Shown: positions 1 through 8,564 of the stretch, piece after piece | Layout: every line of letters begins with the position of its first letter | Numbering within the stretch: the stretch's first letter is position 1 | Origin: UBA6136 sp964344495 | Lineage (GTDB): Bacteria > Pseudomonadota > Gammaproteobacteria > Methylococcales > Methylococcaceae | Reading direction: 5' to 3' | Assembly: GCA_964344495.1 (NCBI GenBank) | Contig: CAYFNI010000004.1 | Location: 1 to 43,142, forward strand | Length of the DNA: 43,142 bases | Position numbers and translations under genes: made by a program | Notes under the pieces: model-generated | Databases searched by the model: none | Told to the model about the DNA's origin: nothing | Seen by the model: only the letters and a program-made list of their open reading frames with translations

Positions 1-164
1 GGATCGGGAGGATGAAGAAGGGGTCATACGGATCTCCGGCTAACACGATCAGGAAAAACATTCAGGCGGGCGCATGGCGGGCTCGGGGACATGCACACCA
101 AACACGCCAGATAAGCCGGCATTTTCGCATCGCCGCAGCAAATCCCCAATCCGGCAACTGAATC
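1..164. other. Unassigned edge sequence
   Basis: No gene can be supported here. One plus frame is open from base 2 to a TAA at 41-43 and would encode a short acidic tail (DREDEEGVIRISG). It could be the last codons of a gene entering from the left, but thirteen codons are not enough to decide. The rest shows no recognised coding, tRNA or terminator signal. Confidence 0.3.
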
Positions 165-1343
165 TCACTCACACAGCGCCCGCAGACCCGCCGTCAGGCG
201 ACACACACCGGCTCTGGCCGTTGCCTCCTCCAGAGCGCCATAGGCGATGCGGAGATGGCACCCGGATGTCAAACCAAAGGCGTTGCCAGGAATGACCGCC
301 ACCCCATGCTCACGGATGAGCCGCTCGGCCAGTGTTTGTGCCGGCAGCGGTGACGCCACGTCCAGCAAGAGGTAGAACGCCCCGCCGGCCGGCGGAATTC
401 GGCAGAGATGATCTACTGCGCGCAACTCGCTCAACACCGCTGCACGAACCCGCGCCAGGCTCGGCAGATAGCACTCGCTGTGCGCCCGGCCGATGGCAAG
501 CGCTGCCGTCGCCGCCACCTGCGAAATGCGCGGAGCGCAGATGAGGTTGGTGTCCTGCACCTTGAGGACCGCCTCTGTCAGATGCTCCGGCAGCACCATG
601 TAGCCGATCCGCCAGCTGGCAAACCCGTAGGCCTTGGACAGCGAGTAAAGCGCAATCGTGTGGGCGTCGGCACCCGCAATCGACGCCGGCGAGAAATGCC
701 GCGCCCCGTCCCAGGTGAAGTATTCATAGGCCTCGTCAGTGATGTGGTACACGCCCCGCTCGCGGCACAAGGCATTGACCGCGCGTAAATCGGCCTCGGG
801 ATAGACCGCTCCCGTGGGATTGTTTGGCGAAATGGTGACAATGGCCCGCGTGCGCGGCGTAATGGCAGCGCTCAGGGCGGCCAGATCAAGCTGACACGCC
901 GCATCGGTAGCCACGCCGACCGGCACGCAGCCGACCATACGGATCGCCATCTCCTGATTGAAGTAGTACGGCAGTGGCAGAATGATTTCATCCCCGACAT
1001 CCGCAATCGCCAGCAGGGCATTGAGAAATGCCATGTTGGAGCCAGCGGTCACCATGATCCGCCGTCCGCCCCCAAGGTCGATGCCATTTTCCCGCGCCAG
1101 TTTGCGCGTGATGGCGTCCAGCAGTTCCGGCTGCCCCTGAACGGGTCCATACAGATGCTCGCCCGCGCTCTGCCCGAAACGATGGGCGGCGTCCAGCGCC
1201 GCCGCCGGCGGTCCGTAAAACACCACGCCCTGCCCCAGCGACAAGGTACCCGGATAGGCGCGGGTCAGACCGGCGATGACCGGAATGATGGGGGCCTGTA
1301 CCTGCGCCATGCGCTGGCTGGTTCGAAAGGCGCGTGTATTCAT
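165..1343 (-). CDS. PLP-dependent class I/II aminotransferase
   Basis: This is a fold-type I aminotransferase that would transfer an amino group between an amino acid and a 2-oxo acid with pyridoxal phosphate in the cytoplasm. Visible family landmarks, in a 392-residue product, are SPNNPTG near 172-178, DEAYE near 203-207, and SLSKAYG near 234-240 whose lysine should bind PLP, followed by an Arg in FASWRIGY. The frame is open to a GTG at 1388, but the ATG at 1343 (MNTRAFRTSQRMAQ) is preferred because the extra 15 residues are not family-like. The gene diverges from mtaD across about 140 bp. The substrate cannot be read from the sequence: aspartate, aromatic and kynurenine-type enzymes all look similar at this level. 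I would not give it a gene symbol. Confidence 0.88.
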   Translation of the reverse strand: MNTRAFRTSQRMAQVQAPIIPVIAGLTRAYPGTLSLGQGVVFYGPPAAALDAAHRFGQSAGEHLYGPVQGQPELLDAITRKLARENGIDLGGGRRIMVTAGSNMAFLNALLAIADVGDEIILPLPYYFNQEMAIRMVGCVPVGVATDAACQLDLAALSAAITPRTRAIVTISPNNPTGAVYPEADLRAVNALCRERGVYHITDEAYEYFTWDGARHFSPASIAGADAHTIALYSLSKAYGFASWRIGYMVLPEHLTEAVLKVQDTNLICAPRISQVAATAALAIGRAHSECYLPSLARVRAAVLSELRAVDHLCRIPPAGGAFYLLLDVASPLPAQTLAERLIREHGVAVIPGNAFGLTSGCHLRIAYGALEEATARAGVCRLTAGLRALCE

Positions 1344-1486
1344 GGCATTGGCGATCGAAAAGGGATCTATTCTAAGCGCTGCCGGCACCCATGCCCCGAG
1401 CCGGGATGGATTACACTGGCGGCACTGTGCCCAGTGCGGGCTTGCCCGAGCCTGTGGTAAAGTTTAGTAAATTCCTTGGTTTTAGC

Positions 1487-2800
1487 ATGTCAGACGCCGA
1501 TCTGCTCCTTTCTGCCCGCTGGATCATTCCCGTCGAACCGGAGGGTGTCGTGCTCGACGACCACGCGGTCGCGATCCGGGACGGCCGCATCTGCGCGATT
1601 CTGCCCGTCACCGAGGCCCGGCGCCGCTATCCCGGCACGCAGGAAGAAGCGTTTCCGCACCACGCCCTGATCCCCGGCCTGATCAACACCCATACCCACG
1701 CCGCCATGTCGCTGCTGCGGGGCATTGCCGATGACCGGCCGCTCATGGACTGGCTGACCCAGCATATCTGGCCGCTGGAACAGAAATGGATGAGCGAAGC
1801 CTTCGTGCGGGACGGCAGCGATCTGGCCATGGCAGAAATGCTCCGGGGCGGCATCACCTGCTTCAACGACATGTACTTCTTCCCGGAGACCACCGCCCGT
1901 CAGGTGGCGCGTTGCGGCATGCGGGCGACGCTCGGCCTGATCGTGGTCGACTTTCCCAGCGCCTGGGCCAGCGGACCCGACGAATACTTCGAAAAAGGCC
2001 TGGCACTGCGCGACGAGTGGCTGAATGACCCGCGGCTGTCCTTCGCCTTCGCGCCGCATGCCCCCTACACCGTGTCCGATGAACCGCTTCTCCGGATGGC
2101 TACCCTGGCAGCGGAACTGGATCTGCCGATCCACATGCACCTGCACGAAACCGCCGACGAGATCGAACAAAGCCGCCGGCAATTCGGCATGCGCCCCCTG
2201 ACCCGGCTAAAGCAGCTGGAATTGCTCGGCCCCGGGTATATGGCCGTGCACATGACCCAGTTGACCGAGGGTGAAATCGAGGTGGTCGCCGAAACCGGCG
2301 CCAGCGTGATTCATTGCCCCGAATCCAACCTCAAGCTCGCCAGCGGTTTCTGTCCGGTGGCCGATTTGGTCGCTGCTGGCGTGAATGTCGCCATCGGTAC
2401 CGACGGCGCCGCCAGCAATAACGATCTGGACCTGATGGGCGAAATGCGCATGACCGCCCTATTGGCCAAGGCGGTCGCCGGCAATGCCAGCGCCATTCCC
2501 GCGCCCACCGCTCTGCGGATGGCGACTCTGAACGGCGCCCGGGCGCTGGGACTGGAGGCCGAGATTGGTTCGCTGGAGCCCGGCAAGTGGGCCGACATCA
2601 CCGCCATCCGACTCGACCCGATCGAAACCCAACCGCTGTTCAACCCGATCTCCGATCTGGTCTATGCCGCCAGCCGACACCAGGTCAGCGATGTCTGGGT
2701 GGCCGGTCGCCGACTGCTCCGGCAGCGCGAACTGACCACGCTCGACAGCGACGAAATCCGCCATCAGGCCGCCCTCTGGCGGGAGAAACTGACCGCATGA
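1487..2800 (+). CDS. mtaD: Methylthioadenosine/S-adenosylhomocysteine deaminase family amidohydrolase
   Basis: This is a TRZ/ATZ-family metal-dependent amidohydrolase of 437 residues. It probably deaminates 5'-methylthioadenosine and/or S-adenosylhomocysteine in the cytoplasm, so recycling products of SAM use. The metal-binding HTHAAM motif lies near residues 69-74, further His ligands are in HMHLHET, and the metal Asp is in IGTDGAASNND. The frame is open 32 codons further upstream, but the ATG at 1487 (MSDADLLLSARWIIPVEP) matches the usual family start. No convincing Shine-Dalgarno precedes it. The downstream neighbour ubiG is a SAM-dependent methyltransferase that releases SAH, which fits the assignment. 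Guanine deaminase or a triazine hydrolase is a less likely alternative. Confidence 0.88.
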   Translation: MSDADLLLSARWIIPVEPEGVVLDDHAVAIRDGRICAILPVTEARRRYPGTQEEAFPHHALIPGLINTHTHAAMSLLRGIADDRPLMDWLTQHIWPLEQKWMSEAFVRDGSDLAMAEMLRGGITCFNDMYFFPETTARQVARCGMRATLGLIVVDFPSAWASGPDEYFEKGLALRDEWLNDPRLSFAFAPHAPYTVSDEPLLRMATLAAELDLPIHMHLHETADEIEQSRRQFGMRPLTRLKQLELLGPGYMAVHMTQLTEGEIEVVAETGASVIHCPESNLKLASGFCPVADLVAAGVNVAIGTDGAASNNDLDLMGEMRMTALLAKAVAGNASAIPAPTALRMATLNGARALGLEAEIGSLEPGKWADITAIRLDPIETQPLFNPISDLVYAASRHQVSDVWVAGRRLLRQRELTTLDSDEIRHQAALWREKLTA

Positions 2801-2884
2801 GGGCCATCGCAGTCCCGACCTTGACTCGACGAACCGTGCGCCACGGCGCCCCGGGCATCCCCGTTCAACTTGCAGGAATCCATC

Positions 2885-3598
2885 ATGAGCCTCGCTGACA
2901 ACGTCCACGCACACGAGATCGAAAAATTCGGCGCCCAGGCAGATCGCTGGTGGGACCCGCGCGGCGAATTCAAGACCCTGCATGCGGTCAACCCGCTGCG
3001 GCTGCAATTCATCCGTGCCCATGCCAATCTGGCCGGGCAGCGCATACTGGATGTCGGCTGCGGCGGCGGCATCCTCAGCGAAGGGCTCGCCAAGGCGGGT
3101 GCCGAGGTCACTGGCATCGACCTCGGCAGTGAACTGCTGGCGGTAGCCGGCGAACACGCCCGCGACAACGGACTCGCCATCGACTACCGGCTGGTCAGCG
3201 TCGAAGCCCTGGCCGAACAGGCGCCGGCCAGCTTCGATCACGTCACCTGCATGGAAATGCTGGAGCATGTCCCCGACCCCGCCTCAGTGGTCCGTGCCTG
3301 TGCCCGGCTGGTGAAACCCGGTGGCCGGGTGTTCTTCTCGACCCTGAACCGCAAGCTCAAGGCCTACCTGCTGGCTATTGTCGGCGCCGAGTACCTTCTG
3401 AACATGATTCCCCGCGGCACCCATGATTTCTCGACCTTCATCCGTCCCTCGGAACTGGGGCACTGGGCACGGGAAGCGGGGCTCGAACTGCTGGGTCTCG
3501 ACGGCGTGGTGTATAGCCCCATCACCGGCCAGTTCAGCCTGAATCGGAGGGACATCGACGTCAACTATCTGGCCGCCTTCCAGAAACCTGCCGCCTGA
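2885..3598 (+). CDS. ubiG: Ubiquinone biosynthesis O-methyltransferase
   Basis: UbiG is the SAM-dependent 3-demethylubiquinol / 2-polyprenyl-6-hydroxyphenol O-methyltransferase that carries out both O-methylations in ubiquinone synthesis, at the inner membrane surface. The 237-residue product begins with the family-typical HEIEKFGAQADRWWDP. It has SAM motif I LDVGCGGG near 55-62 and the downstream motif HVTCMEMLEHVPDP. The start is ATG 2885, preceded by AGGA at a good distance. A TTG five codons upstream is possible but less likely. The gene follows mtaD after 84 nt and is five bases from the next gene, so mtaD, ubiG, the phosphatase and the SDR probably form one transcript. It supplies quinone to the respiratory chain that ends in the oxidase further along this window. 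Confidence 0.95.
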   Translation: MSLADNVHAHEIEKFGAQADRWWDPRGEFKTLHAVNPLRLQFIRAHANLAGQRILDVGCGGGILSEGLAKAGAEVTGIDLGSELLAVAGEHARDNGLAIDYRLVSVEALAEQAPASFDHVTCMEMLEHVPDPASVVRACARLVKPGGRVFFSTLNRKLKAYLLAIVGAEYLLNMIPRGTHDFSTFIRPSELGHWAREAGLELLGLDGVVYSPITGQFSLNRRDIDVNYLAAFQKPAA

Positions 3599-3603
3599 AG
3601 CCC

Positions 3604-4332
3604 ATGATCACATCCTCGCCCATCAGAGGCATCCTGTTCGATCTGGATGGCACCCTGCTCGACACGGCTCCCGATCTGGTGGCTGCAGCCAACTGGGCCC
3701 TGGCGCAGGAAGGCCTGCCGCCATGTCCGGTGGACGAAACCAGGCCGCACATCTCGGGCGGTGCCCGCAGCATGCTCGGCTACTGGCTGGTCAGGACCCT
3801 CGAACAGCGGCCGGCGCAGCCCTTTCCGCATATCAATCAAGTTGAAGCGGTGCACCAGCCGCTGTTTGAGCGGTTGATGGCGCTGATGCTGGACTACTAT
3901 GGACAGAACCTGGCACATCTCACCCGTTTATTTGACGGCATGGAGAGCGTCCTCGACACCCTTGAAGCCCGCGGGTTGCCTTGGGGCATCGTGACCAACA
4001 AGCACAGCCGGTTTACCGATCCATTGGTTGAAGCCATGGATCTGACTCACCGCACCGGCTGCATCATCAGCGGCGACACAACCCCCGAATCCAAACCGCA
4101 TCCCCTGCCGCTGCTGGAAGCCAGCCAGCGGTTGGGCATTCGCGCCGAACACTGCGTTTACATCGGCGATGCGGCGCGGGATATCGAAGCCGGGCGTCGG
4201 GCCGGCATGGCCACTCTGGCGGCGCTGTACGGCTATGTCGCGGCCGAGGATGATGTCGGCAGTTGGGGAGCGGACGATGTGCTGGATGTACCCGGCGACC
4301 TTCTGGCCTGGATTGAGGACGCCAACCGATGA
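3604..4332 (+). CDS. mupP: HAD phosphatase, MupP-like (N-acetylmuramate 6-phosphate phosphatase candidate)
   Basis: This is a HAD-superfamily phosphatase of 242 residues with all catalytic landmarks: DLDGT at 13-17 (D13 nucleophile, D15 general acid), TNK at 131-133, K164 in SKPHP, and GDAARD at 188-193. Automatic annotation would usually call it phosphoglycolate phosphatase (gph). The neighbourhood mtaD-ubiG-this-SDR matches the pseudomonad block that holds mupP, and the segment GIVTNKHSRFTDPL...ISGDTTPESKPHP is MupP-like. MupP removes phosphate from MurNAc-6-P in the cell-wall recycling route that bypasses de novo UDP-MurNAc synthesis. About 15 residues of the cap region around 68-85 look like an insertion. 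It overlaps the next gene by ATGA. Gph remains the main alternative. Confidence 0.75.
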   Translation: MITSSPIRGILFDLDGTLLDTAPDLVAAANWALAQEGLPPCPVDETRPHISGGARSMLGYWLVRTLEQRPAQPFPHINQVEAVHQPLFERLMALMLDYYGQNLAHLTRLFDGMESVLDTLEARGLPWGIVTNKHSRFTDPLVEAMDLTHRTGCIISGDTTPESKPHPLPLLEASQRLGIRAEHCVYIGDAARDIEAGRRAGMATLAALYGYVAAEDDVGSWGADDVLDVPGDLLAWIEDANR

Positions 4333-5033
4333 GCCAGCAGCCCCTGCATGACCGCGTCATTCTCGTCACTGGCGCCAGCGGCGCACTGGGCTCCGTGGCC
4401 GCCCGGGCGGCCGCCACGGCCGGCGCGACGGTGGTCCTGCTGGGACGCAAAGTGCGCAAGCTGGAAGCCCTGTACGACCAAATCCTCGCCGCCGGCGGCC
4501 CAACCCCGGCGCTGTACCCGCTCGACCTCGCCGGCGCCGGCGAGCAGGACTACGCCGATCTGGCCGAACGCCTGCGACAGGAACTGGGGGGACTGCACGG
4601 ACTGTTCCACGCCGCGGCCGATCTTGGCCATCTGGCCCCCCTGTCGGACGTCGACGGGCTCCGCTGGCAGACCCTGCTGCACGTCAACCTGACCGCACCA
4701 TTCTGGCTGACCCGGGCGGTCAGCCCACTGATGATCGCCTCGGGCGGTGGCAACATCATCTTCGTCGGGGATTCCGCCGTCGGTCAGGGCAAGCCCTTCT
4801 GGGGCGCCTACGGTATTGCCAAGCTCGGACTCGCCGGGCTGGCACACATGCTACAGGCAGAATCGGAGAACTTTGGCCTGCGGTCCGAGGTCTTTACCCC
4901 TGGGCCGATGCGCACTCCGATCCGTCTGCGGGCCTATCCGGGCGAACACCCGGATAGCCTGCCGGCGCCGGACCGTCATGCCGACGCCATCCTCGAGCGG
5001 CTGGCACGACCCCCGTTCAAACATACACTCTGA
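4329..5033 (+). CDS. Short-chain dehydrogenase/reductase (YciK-like)
   Basis: This is a classical SDR oxidoreductase of 234 residues with an N-terminal Rossmann fold. The cofactor motif TGASGALG lies at 14-21, the catalytic Asn in HVNLTAPF near 120, Ser149, and the YxxxK pair Tyr161/Lys165 in GAYGIAK. GRK just after beta-2 suggests NADP(H) preference, as an inference. It overlaps the phosphatase stop codon by four bases, so the two are translationally coupled. The position downstream of ubiG and the phosphatase matches the YciK-type SDR of pseudomonads. The substrate is unknown and no specific role should be assigned. Confidence 0.85.
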   Translation: MSQQPLHDRVILVTGASGALGSVAARAAATAGATVVLLGRKVRKLEALYDQILAAGGPTPALYPLDLAGAGEQDYADLAERLRQELGGLHGLFHAAADLGHLAPLSDVDGLRWQTLLHVNLTAPFWLTRAVSPLMIASGGGNIIFVGDSAVGQGKPFWGAYGIAKLGLAGLAHMLQAESENFGLRSEVFTPGPMRTPIRLRAYPGEHPDSLPAPDRHADAILERLARPPFKHTL

Positions 5034-5049
5034 TGACAGGAATCTGACC

Positions 5050-5610
5050 ATGTCTATGCTGGGTTACGGACGCGAAAGCATTTGCCTGCAACGCGACGTC
5101 CATGTGGTACGCATACCGGATGGTACGCCGGACAGTCTGCCGCAAGGCCATATCGTCACGCTCACCCAATCCCTGGGGGGCAACTTCACGGTGCTGGATG
5201 AAACTGGCCATATGGTGCGCATCGCCGGGGAAGATGCCGATGCCCTGGGCAAGGAGCCGCCGATCCACACCAACATTGCCAGCGGCACTGACCCCGAGAC
5301 GGTCGAAAAAAATGTCTGGGAAGTACTGCGTACCATCTACGATCCGGAAATTCCGGTCAACATCGTCGAACTGGGACTGGTCTATCACTGTGGCGTGAAA
5401 CCCGCACCGGCCGACGGCAACGATGTGCATGTCATCATGACCCTGACCGCCCCGGGCTGCGGCATGGGTCCGGTGCTGCAGTATGATGCGGAAGCGGCGA
5501 TCAAGAGCCTGCCGGGCGTGCACAGCGTGCGTGTCGAAGTGGTGTTCGATCCGCCCTGGTCGCGCGACCGCATGTCGGAAGTGGCGCAATTGCAATTAGG
5601 TATGATCTGA
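5050..5610 (+). CDS. sufT: Fe-S cluster assembly protein SufT (DUF59/MIP18 family)
   Basis: This is a 186-residue protein with an N-terminal beta-rich region (about 1-85) and a C-terminal MIP18/DUF59 domain beginning near EVLRTIYDPEIPVNIVELGLVY. The conserved Cys is in LTAPGCGMGP. This two-part form is the SufT family, an auxiliary factor in iron-sulfur cluster maturation or delivery. The start is ATG 5050 with AGGA seven bases upstream. The frame remains open for another 101 codons, but that part overlaps the SDR gene out of frame and is not family-like. It follows the SDR after 16 nt. No sufBCDS, isc or erpA gene lies nearby, so it is away from its usual partners. Confidence 0.88.
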   Translation: MSMLGYGRESICLQRDVHVVRIPDGTPDSLPQGHIVTLTQSLGGNFTVLDETGHMVRIAGEDADALGKEPPIHTNIASGTDPETVEKNVWEVLRTIYDPEIPVNIVELGLVYHCGVKPAPADGNDVHVIMTLTAPGCGMGPVLQYDAEAAIKSLPGVHSVRVEVVFDPPWSRDRMSEVAQLQLGMI

Positions 5611-5686
5611 GGCGCACGGACCGGCGCCGCTCTGACCGCCGCCGCTCCCGCGCTTCCTGTCTTCGTCAATCTGGAGCCGCTACACG

Positions 5687-6142
5687 ATGTTTGAAGAATT
5701 CAAGAAATTCATCCTCAAGGGCAATGTGGTCGACCTGTCGACCGGCGTCATCATCGGCGCCGCCTTCACCGGTATCGTCACCGCCTTCACCAAGGGCATC
5801 GTCGAACCGATCCTGGCATTGGCGGGCGGAGGACCGACGCCCAAGCTGACCATTCCCATCATGGAAAAGATGGTCAACGTCACCGAGAAGGACGCCAGCG
5901 GACAGGCCGTCACGCATGCCGTGAACAAGCTGATCGAGCTCGATATCGGCATCATCATCGGGGCTGTTTTCAGCTTTCTGGTGACAGCCGCCGTCGTCTT
6001 CTTCGTCATCATCAAGCCCATGAACAAGCTGATGGAACTGACGCTGAAGAAAAACGCACCGCCGCCCACACCCGAGGTCCCCGTCGACATCCAGCTTCTG
6101 ACCGAAATTCGCGATTTGCTGAAAGGCAAGACCGCCGACTGA
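5687..6142 (+). CDS. mscL: Large-conductance mechanosensitive channel
   Basis: MscL is the inner-membrane emergency valve that opens under membrane tension in hypo-osmotic shock. The 151-residue product has the diagnostic N-terminal amphipathic segment, then FILKGNVVDLSTGVIIGAAF leading into TM1 (about 15-45), a periplasmic loop (about 50-82), TM2 (about 85-112), and a cytoplasmic C-terminal helix ending LLTEIRDLLKGK. The family length is about 130-150. The periplasmic loop here is a plausible size, but its sequence (VTEKDASGQAV) is divergent. It follows sufT after 76 nt and converges on the MFS gene. Confidence 0.96.
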   Translation: MFEEFKKFILKGNVVDLSTGVIIGAAFTGIVTAFTKGIVEPILALAGGGPTPKLTIPIMEKMVNVTEKDASGQAVTHAVNKLIELDIGIIIGAVFSFLVTAAVVFFVIIKPMNKLMELTLKKNAPPPTPEVPVDIQLLTEIRDLLKGKTAD

Positions 6143-6148
6143 CCCGGC

Positions 6149-6179
6149 GCGGGAGTGTGGGCTGAAGCCCCATTCCCGC
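6149..6179. terminator. Hairpin between convergent mscL and MFS genes
   Basis: GCGGGAGTGTGG at 6149-6160 pairs with CCCCATTCCCGC at 6168-6179 with one bulge and one mismatch. It sits in the 46-bp gap between two convergent stop codons, so it may end transcription from both sides. No T-run follows on either strand, which lowers confidence that it acts alone. Confidence 0.45.
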
Positions 6180-6188
6180 CGTGTCGCA

Positions 6189-7349
6189 TCACACACCCGC
6201 CGAAGCGCCCTTGCCAACCCGTGGCCAGGCGACCAGCAGCGCGGCCAGACTCAACGCGGTGGCAAACAGAAACACCCCCGCGGGTTGCCAGCTCTCCCAT
6301 AGCCAGCCGCTGTAAAGACTGCCGACCGCACCCCCGAGGCCGTAACACAACCCGCTGTAGAGCGCCTGCCCCCGCGCATGGTGCGGGGGCCTGAAGTTTC
6401 TGTGCACGATATGAATGGCGGCCGAATGAGCTGCACCGAAACTGGCAGCATGCAGCAGCTGGGCGGCGATCAGCAGCGATAGATGATCGACACCGAAGGC
6501 CATCATCGGCCAGCGCACCGCACTGAGCGCCAGACTGCCGAGAAACAACGCACGCAGACTCACACGGCGGGCGATGCGCGGTAGCAACAGGAACCATCCG
6601 ATCTCGGCCACCACCCCAAGGGCCCACAGCTGGCCGATTGTGCTGTCCCCATACCCCGATTGGGCCAGATACAGGGAATAAAACGAGTAATACGGCCCAT
6701 GGGCCATTTGCAACAGGGCGGCAGCCATCAAAAAGCCGATGACCTCGCCGCGCCGAACAATGCCGAGGATTGATGTGGCCGCCGCTGGCACATGGGCAAC
6801 TTCCGGGGGACGTCGCAGCGTCAGGGTGAGCAGCCACTGGCTGACCAGCAAGCCCGCCATCACCCACGGCAACTCGGCCATGGCCATCCAGCCATCCAGC
6901 AGTTCACCCAGTCCCCAGACGGCTAGAATGAAGCCAACCGACCCCCAGACCCGAATGCCGCCATAACGATGAGTCTGGCGATCAAGACAGGCGAGCGTGA
7001 CGGTCTCGAACAGCGGCAGAGTCGCGTTCCAGCAAAAGCTGAACAGACCCATGGCGATGATCACACCTGCGAGACCGGCACCGGGAATGAAGAGGACGCT
7101 GAAGGTCAACCAGCCTAGAAAGCTCGCCCAGCGCACCAGTCGCAAGGTCTGCCCGCGGCGATCGGCGAGCCAGCCCCAGAGACTCGGAGAAATGATCTTG
7201 GTCGCCGGCAGGATGGCCATCACGGCGCCGATGCGGGCAGCATCCAGTCCGGCGGCCTGCAGGAACAACGGCCAATACGGAATCAGAACGCCCAGCGCCG
7301 CGAAATAGACAAAATAGAAGCCGGACAGGCGAATGCGAGGCACGGTCAT
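6189..7349 (-). CDS. MFS transporter, HcaT/LacY-like
   Basis: This is a 386-residue major facilitator with about twelve hydrophobic segments. It begins with the typical short N-terminus and TM1 of the MFS_1-like group (LSGFYFVYFAALGVLIPYWPLFL). The loop between TM2 and TM3 has the GWLADRRGQTLRLVRW motif characteristic of MFS proteins. E. coli HcaT (3-phenylpropionate carrier) is a relative by general sequence style. The substrate here is unknown. It is the last gene of the minus-strand series, 30 nt downstream of aroC, and may be co-transcribed with it. The C-terminus is basic and short. Confidence 0.85.
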   Translation of the reverse strand: MTVPRIRLSGFYFVYFAALGVLIPYWPLFLQAAGLDAARIGAVMAILPATKIISPSLWGWLADRRGQTLRLVRWASFLGWLTFSVLFIPGAGLAGVIIAMGLFSFCWNATLPLFETVTLACLDRQTHRYGGIRVWGSVGFILAVWGLGELLDGWMAMAELPWVMAGLLVSQWLLTLTLRRPPEVAHVPAAATSILGIVRRGEVIGFLMAAALLQMAHGPYYSFYSLYLAQSGYGDSTIGQLWALGVVAEIGWFLLLPRIARRVSLRALFLGSLALSAVRWPMMAFGVDHLSLLIAAQLLHAASFGAAHSAAIHIVHRNFRPPHHARGQALYSGLCYGLGGAVGSLYSGWLWESWQPAGVFLFATALSLAALLVAWPRVGKGASAGV

Positions 7350-7379
7350 GCGTATGCCGAGCCCCGGGCGCAGTGGCCG

Positions 7380-8477
7380 TCAGACGCGGGCTGGAATCGG
7401 ACTCAGCCCGGGATCCACATCGCCATTCTGACCACGCTGGCGCAGGCAATGATCCATCAGCACGATGGCCATCATCGCCTCGGCGATCGGCGTTGCCCGG
7501 ATGCCCACGCACGGATCATGGCGACCGGTGGTCACCACTTCGACCGGCTCGCCGCGGACATTGATCGAGCGGCCCGGCAAGCGCAGGCTGGATGTCGGCT
7601 TGAGGGCGATGCTGGCCAGAATCGCCTGGCCCGAAGAAATGCCGCCCAGAATGCCGCCCGCGTGGTTACTGAGGAACCCCTCAGGCGTCATCTCGTCGCG
7701 AAATCCGGTGCCCTTGGCTTCCACACAGGCAAAACCGTCGCCAATCTCGACGCCCTTGACGGCGTTGATACTCATCAGCGCATGGGCCAGATCGGCGTCC
7801 AGGCGATCGAAGATCGGTTCACCCCAGCCCGGCGGCACTCCGGTGGCGACGACATTGATGCGAGCACCGATGGAGTCACCCTCCTTGCGGAGGTTGTCCA
7901 TGTAGGCTTCCAGTTCCGGGACGCGGTCGGGATCGGGACAGAAAAACGGGTTGCTCTCGACCGTGTCCCAGTCCAGTCGCTCAATGCGGATCGGACCCAG
8001 CTGCGCCAGATAACCGCGGATGAGTATGCCGAAGCGCTCGCACAGATACTTCTTGGCGATGGCGCCTGCCGCCACCCGCATGGCCGTCTCGCGCGCGGAT
8101 GACCGGCCGCCACCGCGATAATCGCGAAAGCCATATTTCATCTGGTAGGCGTAATCCGCATGGGCGGGACGAAATTGTTCTGCGATGGCGCCGTAATCCT
8201 TGGAGCGCTGATCGACGTTCTCGATCAGCAGTCCGATGGGCGTACCGGTGGTTTTGCCTTCGAAAACCCCCGACAGGATCCGCACTTCGTCGGGTTCGCG
8301 GCGCTGGGTGGTGTGGCGGGAGGTCCCCGGCCGACGGCGATCCAGATCAGTCTGCAGGTCCGCCTCGGTCAGCGCCAGACCCGGCGGACAGCCATCGACG
8401 ATGCAGCCGATGGCCGGTCCGTGGCTCTCGCCGAACGTGGTGACGGTGAACAGTTTGCCAAAGGTATTGCCGGACAT
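7380..8477 (-). CDS. aroC: Chorismate synthase
   Basis: AroC removes phosphate from 5-enolpyruvylshikimate-3-phosphate to make chorismate, the last shared step of aromatic amino acid, folate and quinone synthesis. It needs reduced FMN. The 365-residue product shows all three signature regions: GESHGPAIGCIVDGCPPG near 16-33, YRGGGRSSARET near 120-131, and GRHDPCVGIR near the C-terminus. The start is ATG 8477 (MSGNTFGKLF) with AGGA six bases upstream. A TTG two codons earlier would overlap that ribosome site. It lies 87 nt downstream of the GDSL lipoprotein gene on the same strand. Confidence 0.97.
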   Translation of the reverse strand: MSGNTFGKLFTVTTFGESHGPAIGCIVDGCPPGLALTEADLQTDLDRRRPGTSRHTTQRREPDEVRILSGVFEGKTTGTPIGLLIENVDQRSKDYGAIAEQFRPAHADYAYQMKYGFRDYRGGGRSSARETAMRVAAGAIAKKYLCERFGILIRGYLAQLGPIRIERLDWDTVESNPFFCPDPDRVPELEAYMDNLRKEGDSIGARINVVATGVPPGWGEPIFDRLDADLAHALMSINAVKGVEIGDGFACVEAKGTGFRDEMTPEGFLSNHAGGILGGISSGQAILASIALKPTSSLRLPGRSINVRGEPVEVVTTGRHDPCVGIRATPIAEAMMAIVLMDHCLRQRGQNGDVDPGLSPIPARV

Positions 8478-8564
8478 GCTCAATTCCTGTCTGAAAACCG
8501 GCGCAAGCGCCTAAAGGGGTATACAACAGCGGGCGACTGACCGCCACCCGCCCGAACGGATGAC

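Noticed and set aside
1388..1391. Overlapping upstream starts for the aminotransferase (GTG 1388) and mtaD (ATG 1391)
   Set aside because: The extra N-terminal residues do not resemble either family, and using both would leave no promoter room between divergent genes.
1421..1440. Small inverted repeat GCACTG/CAGTGC between the aminotransferase and mtaD
   Set aside because: Six-base arms are weak, no matching regulator gene is nearby and there is no terminator T-run. It may be chance.
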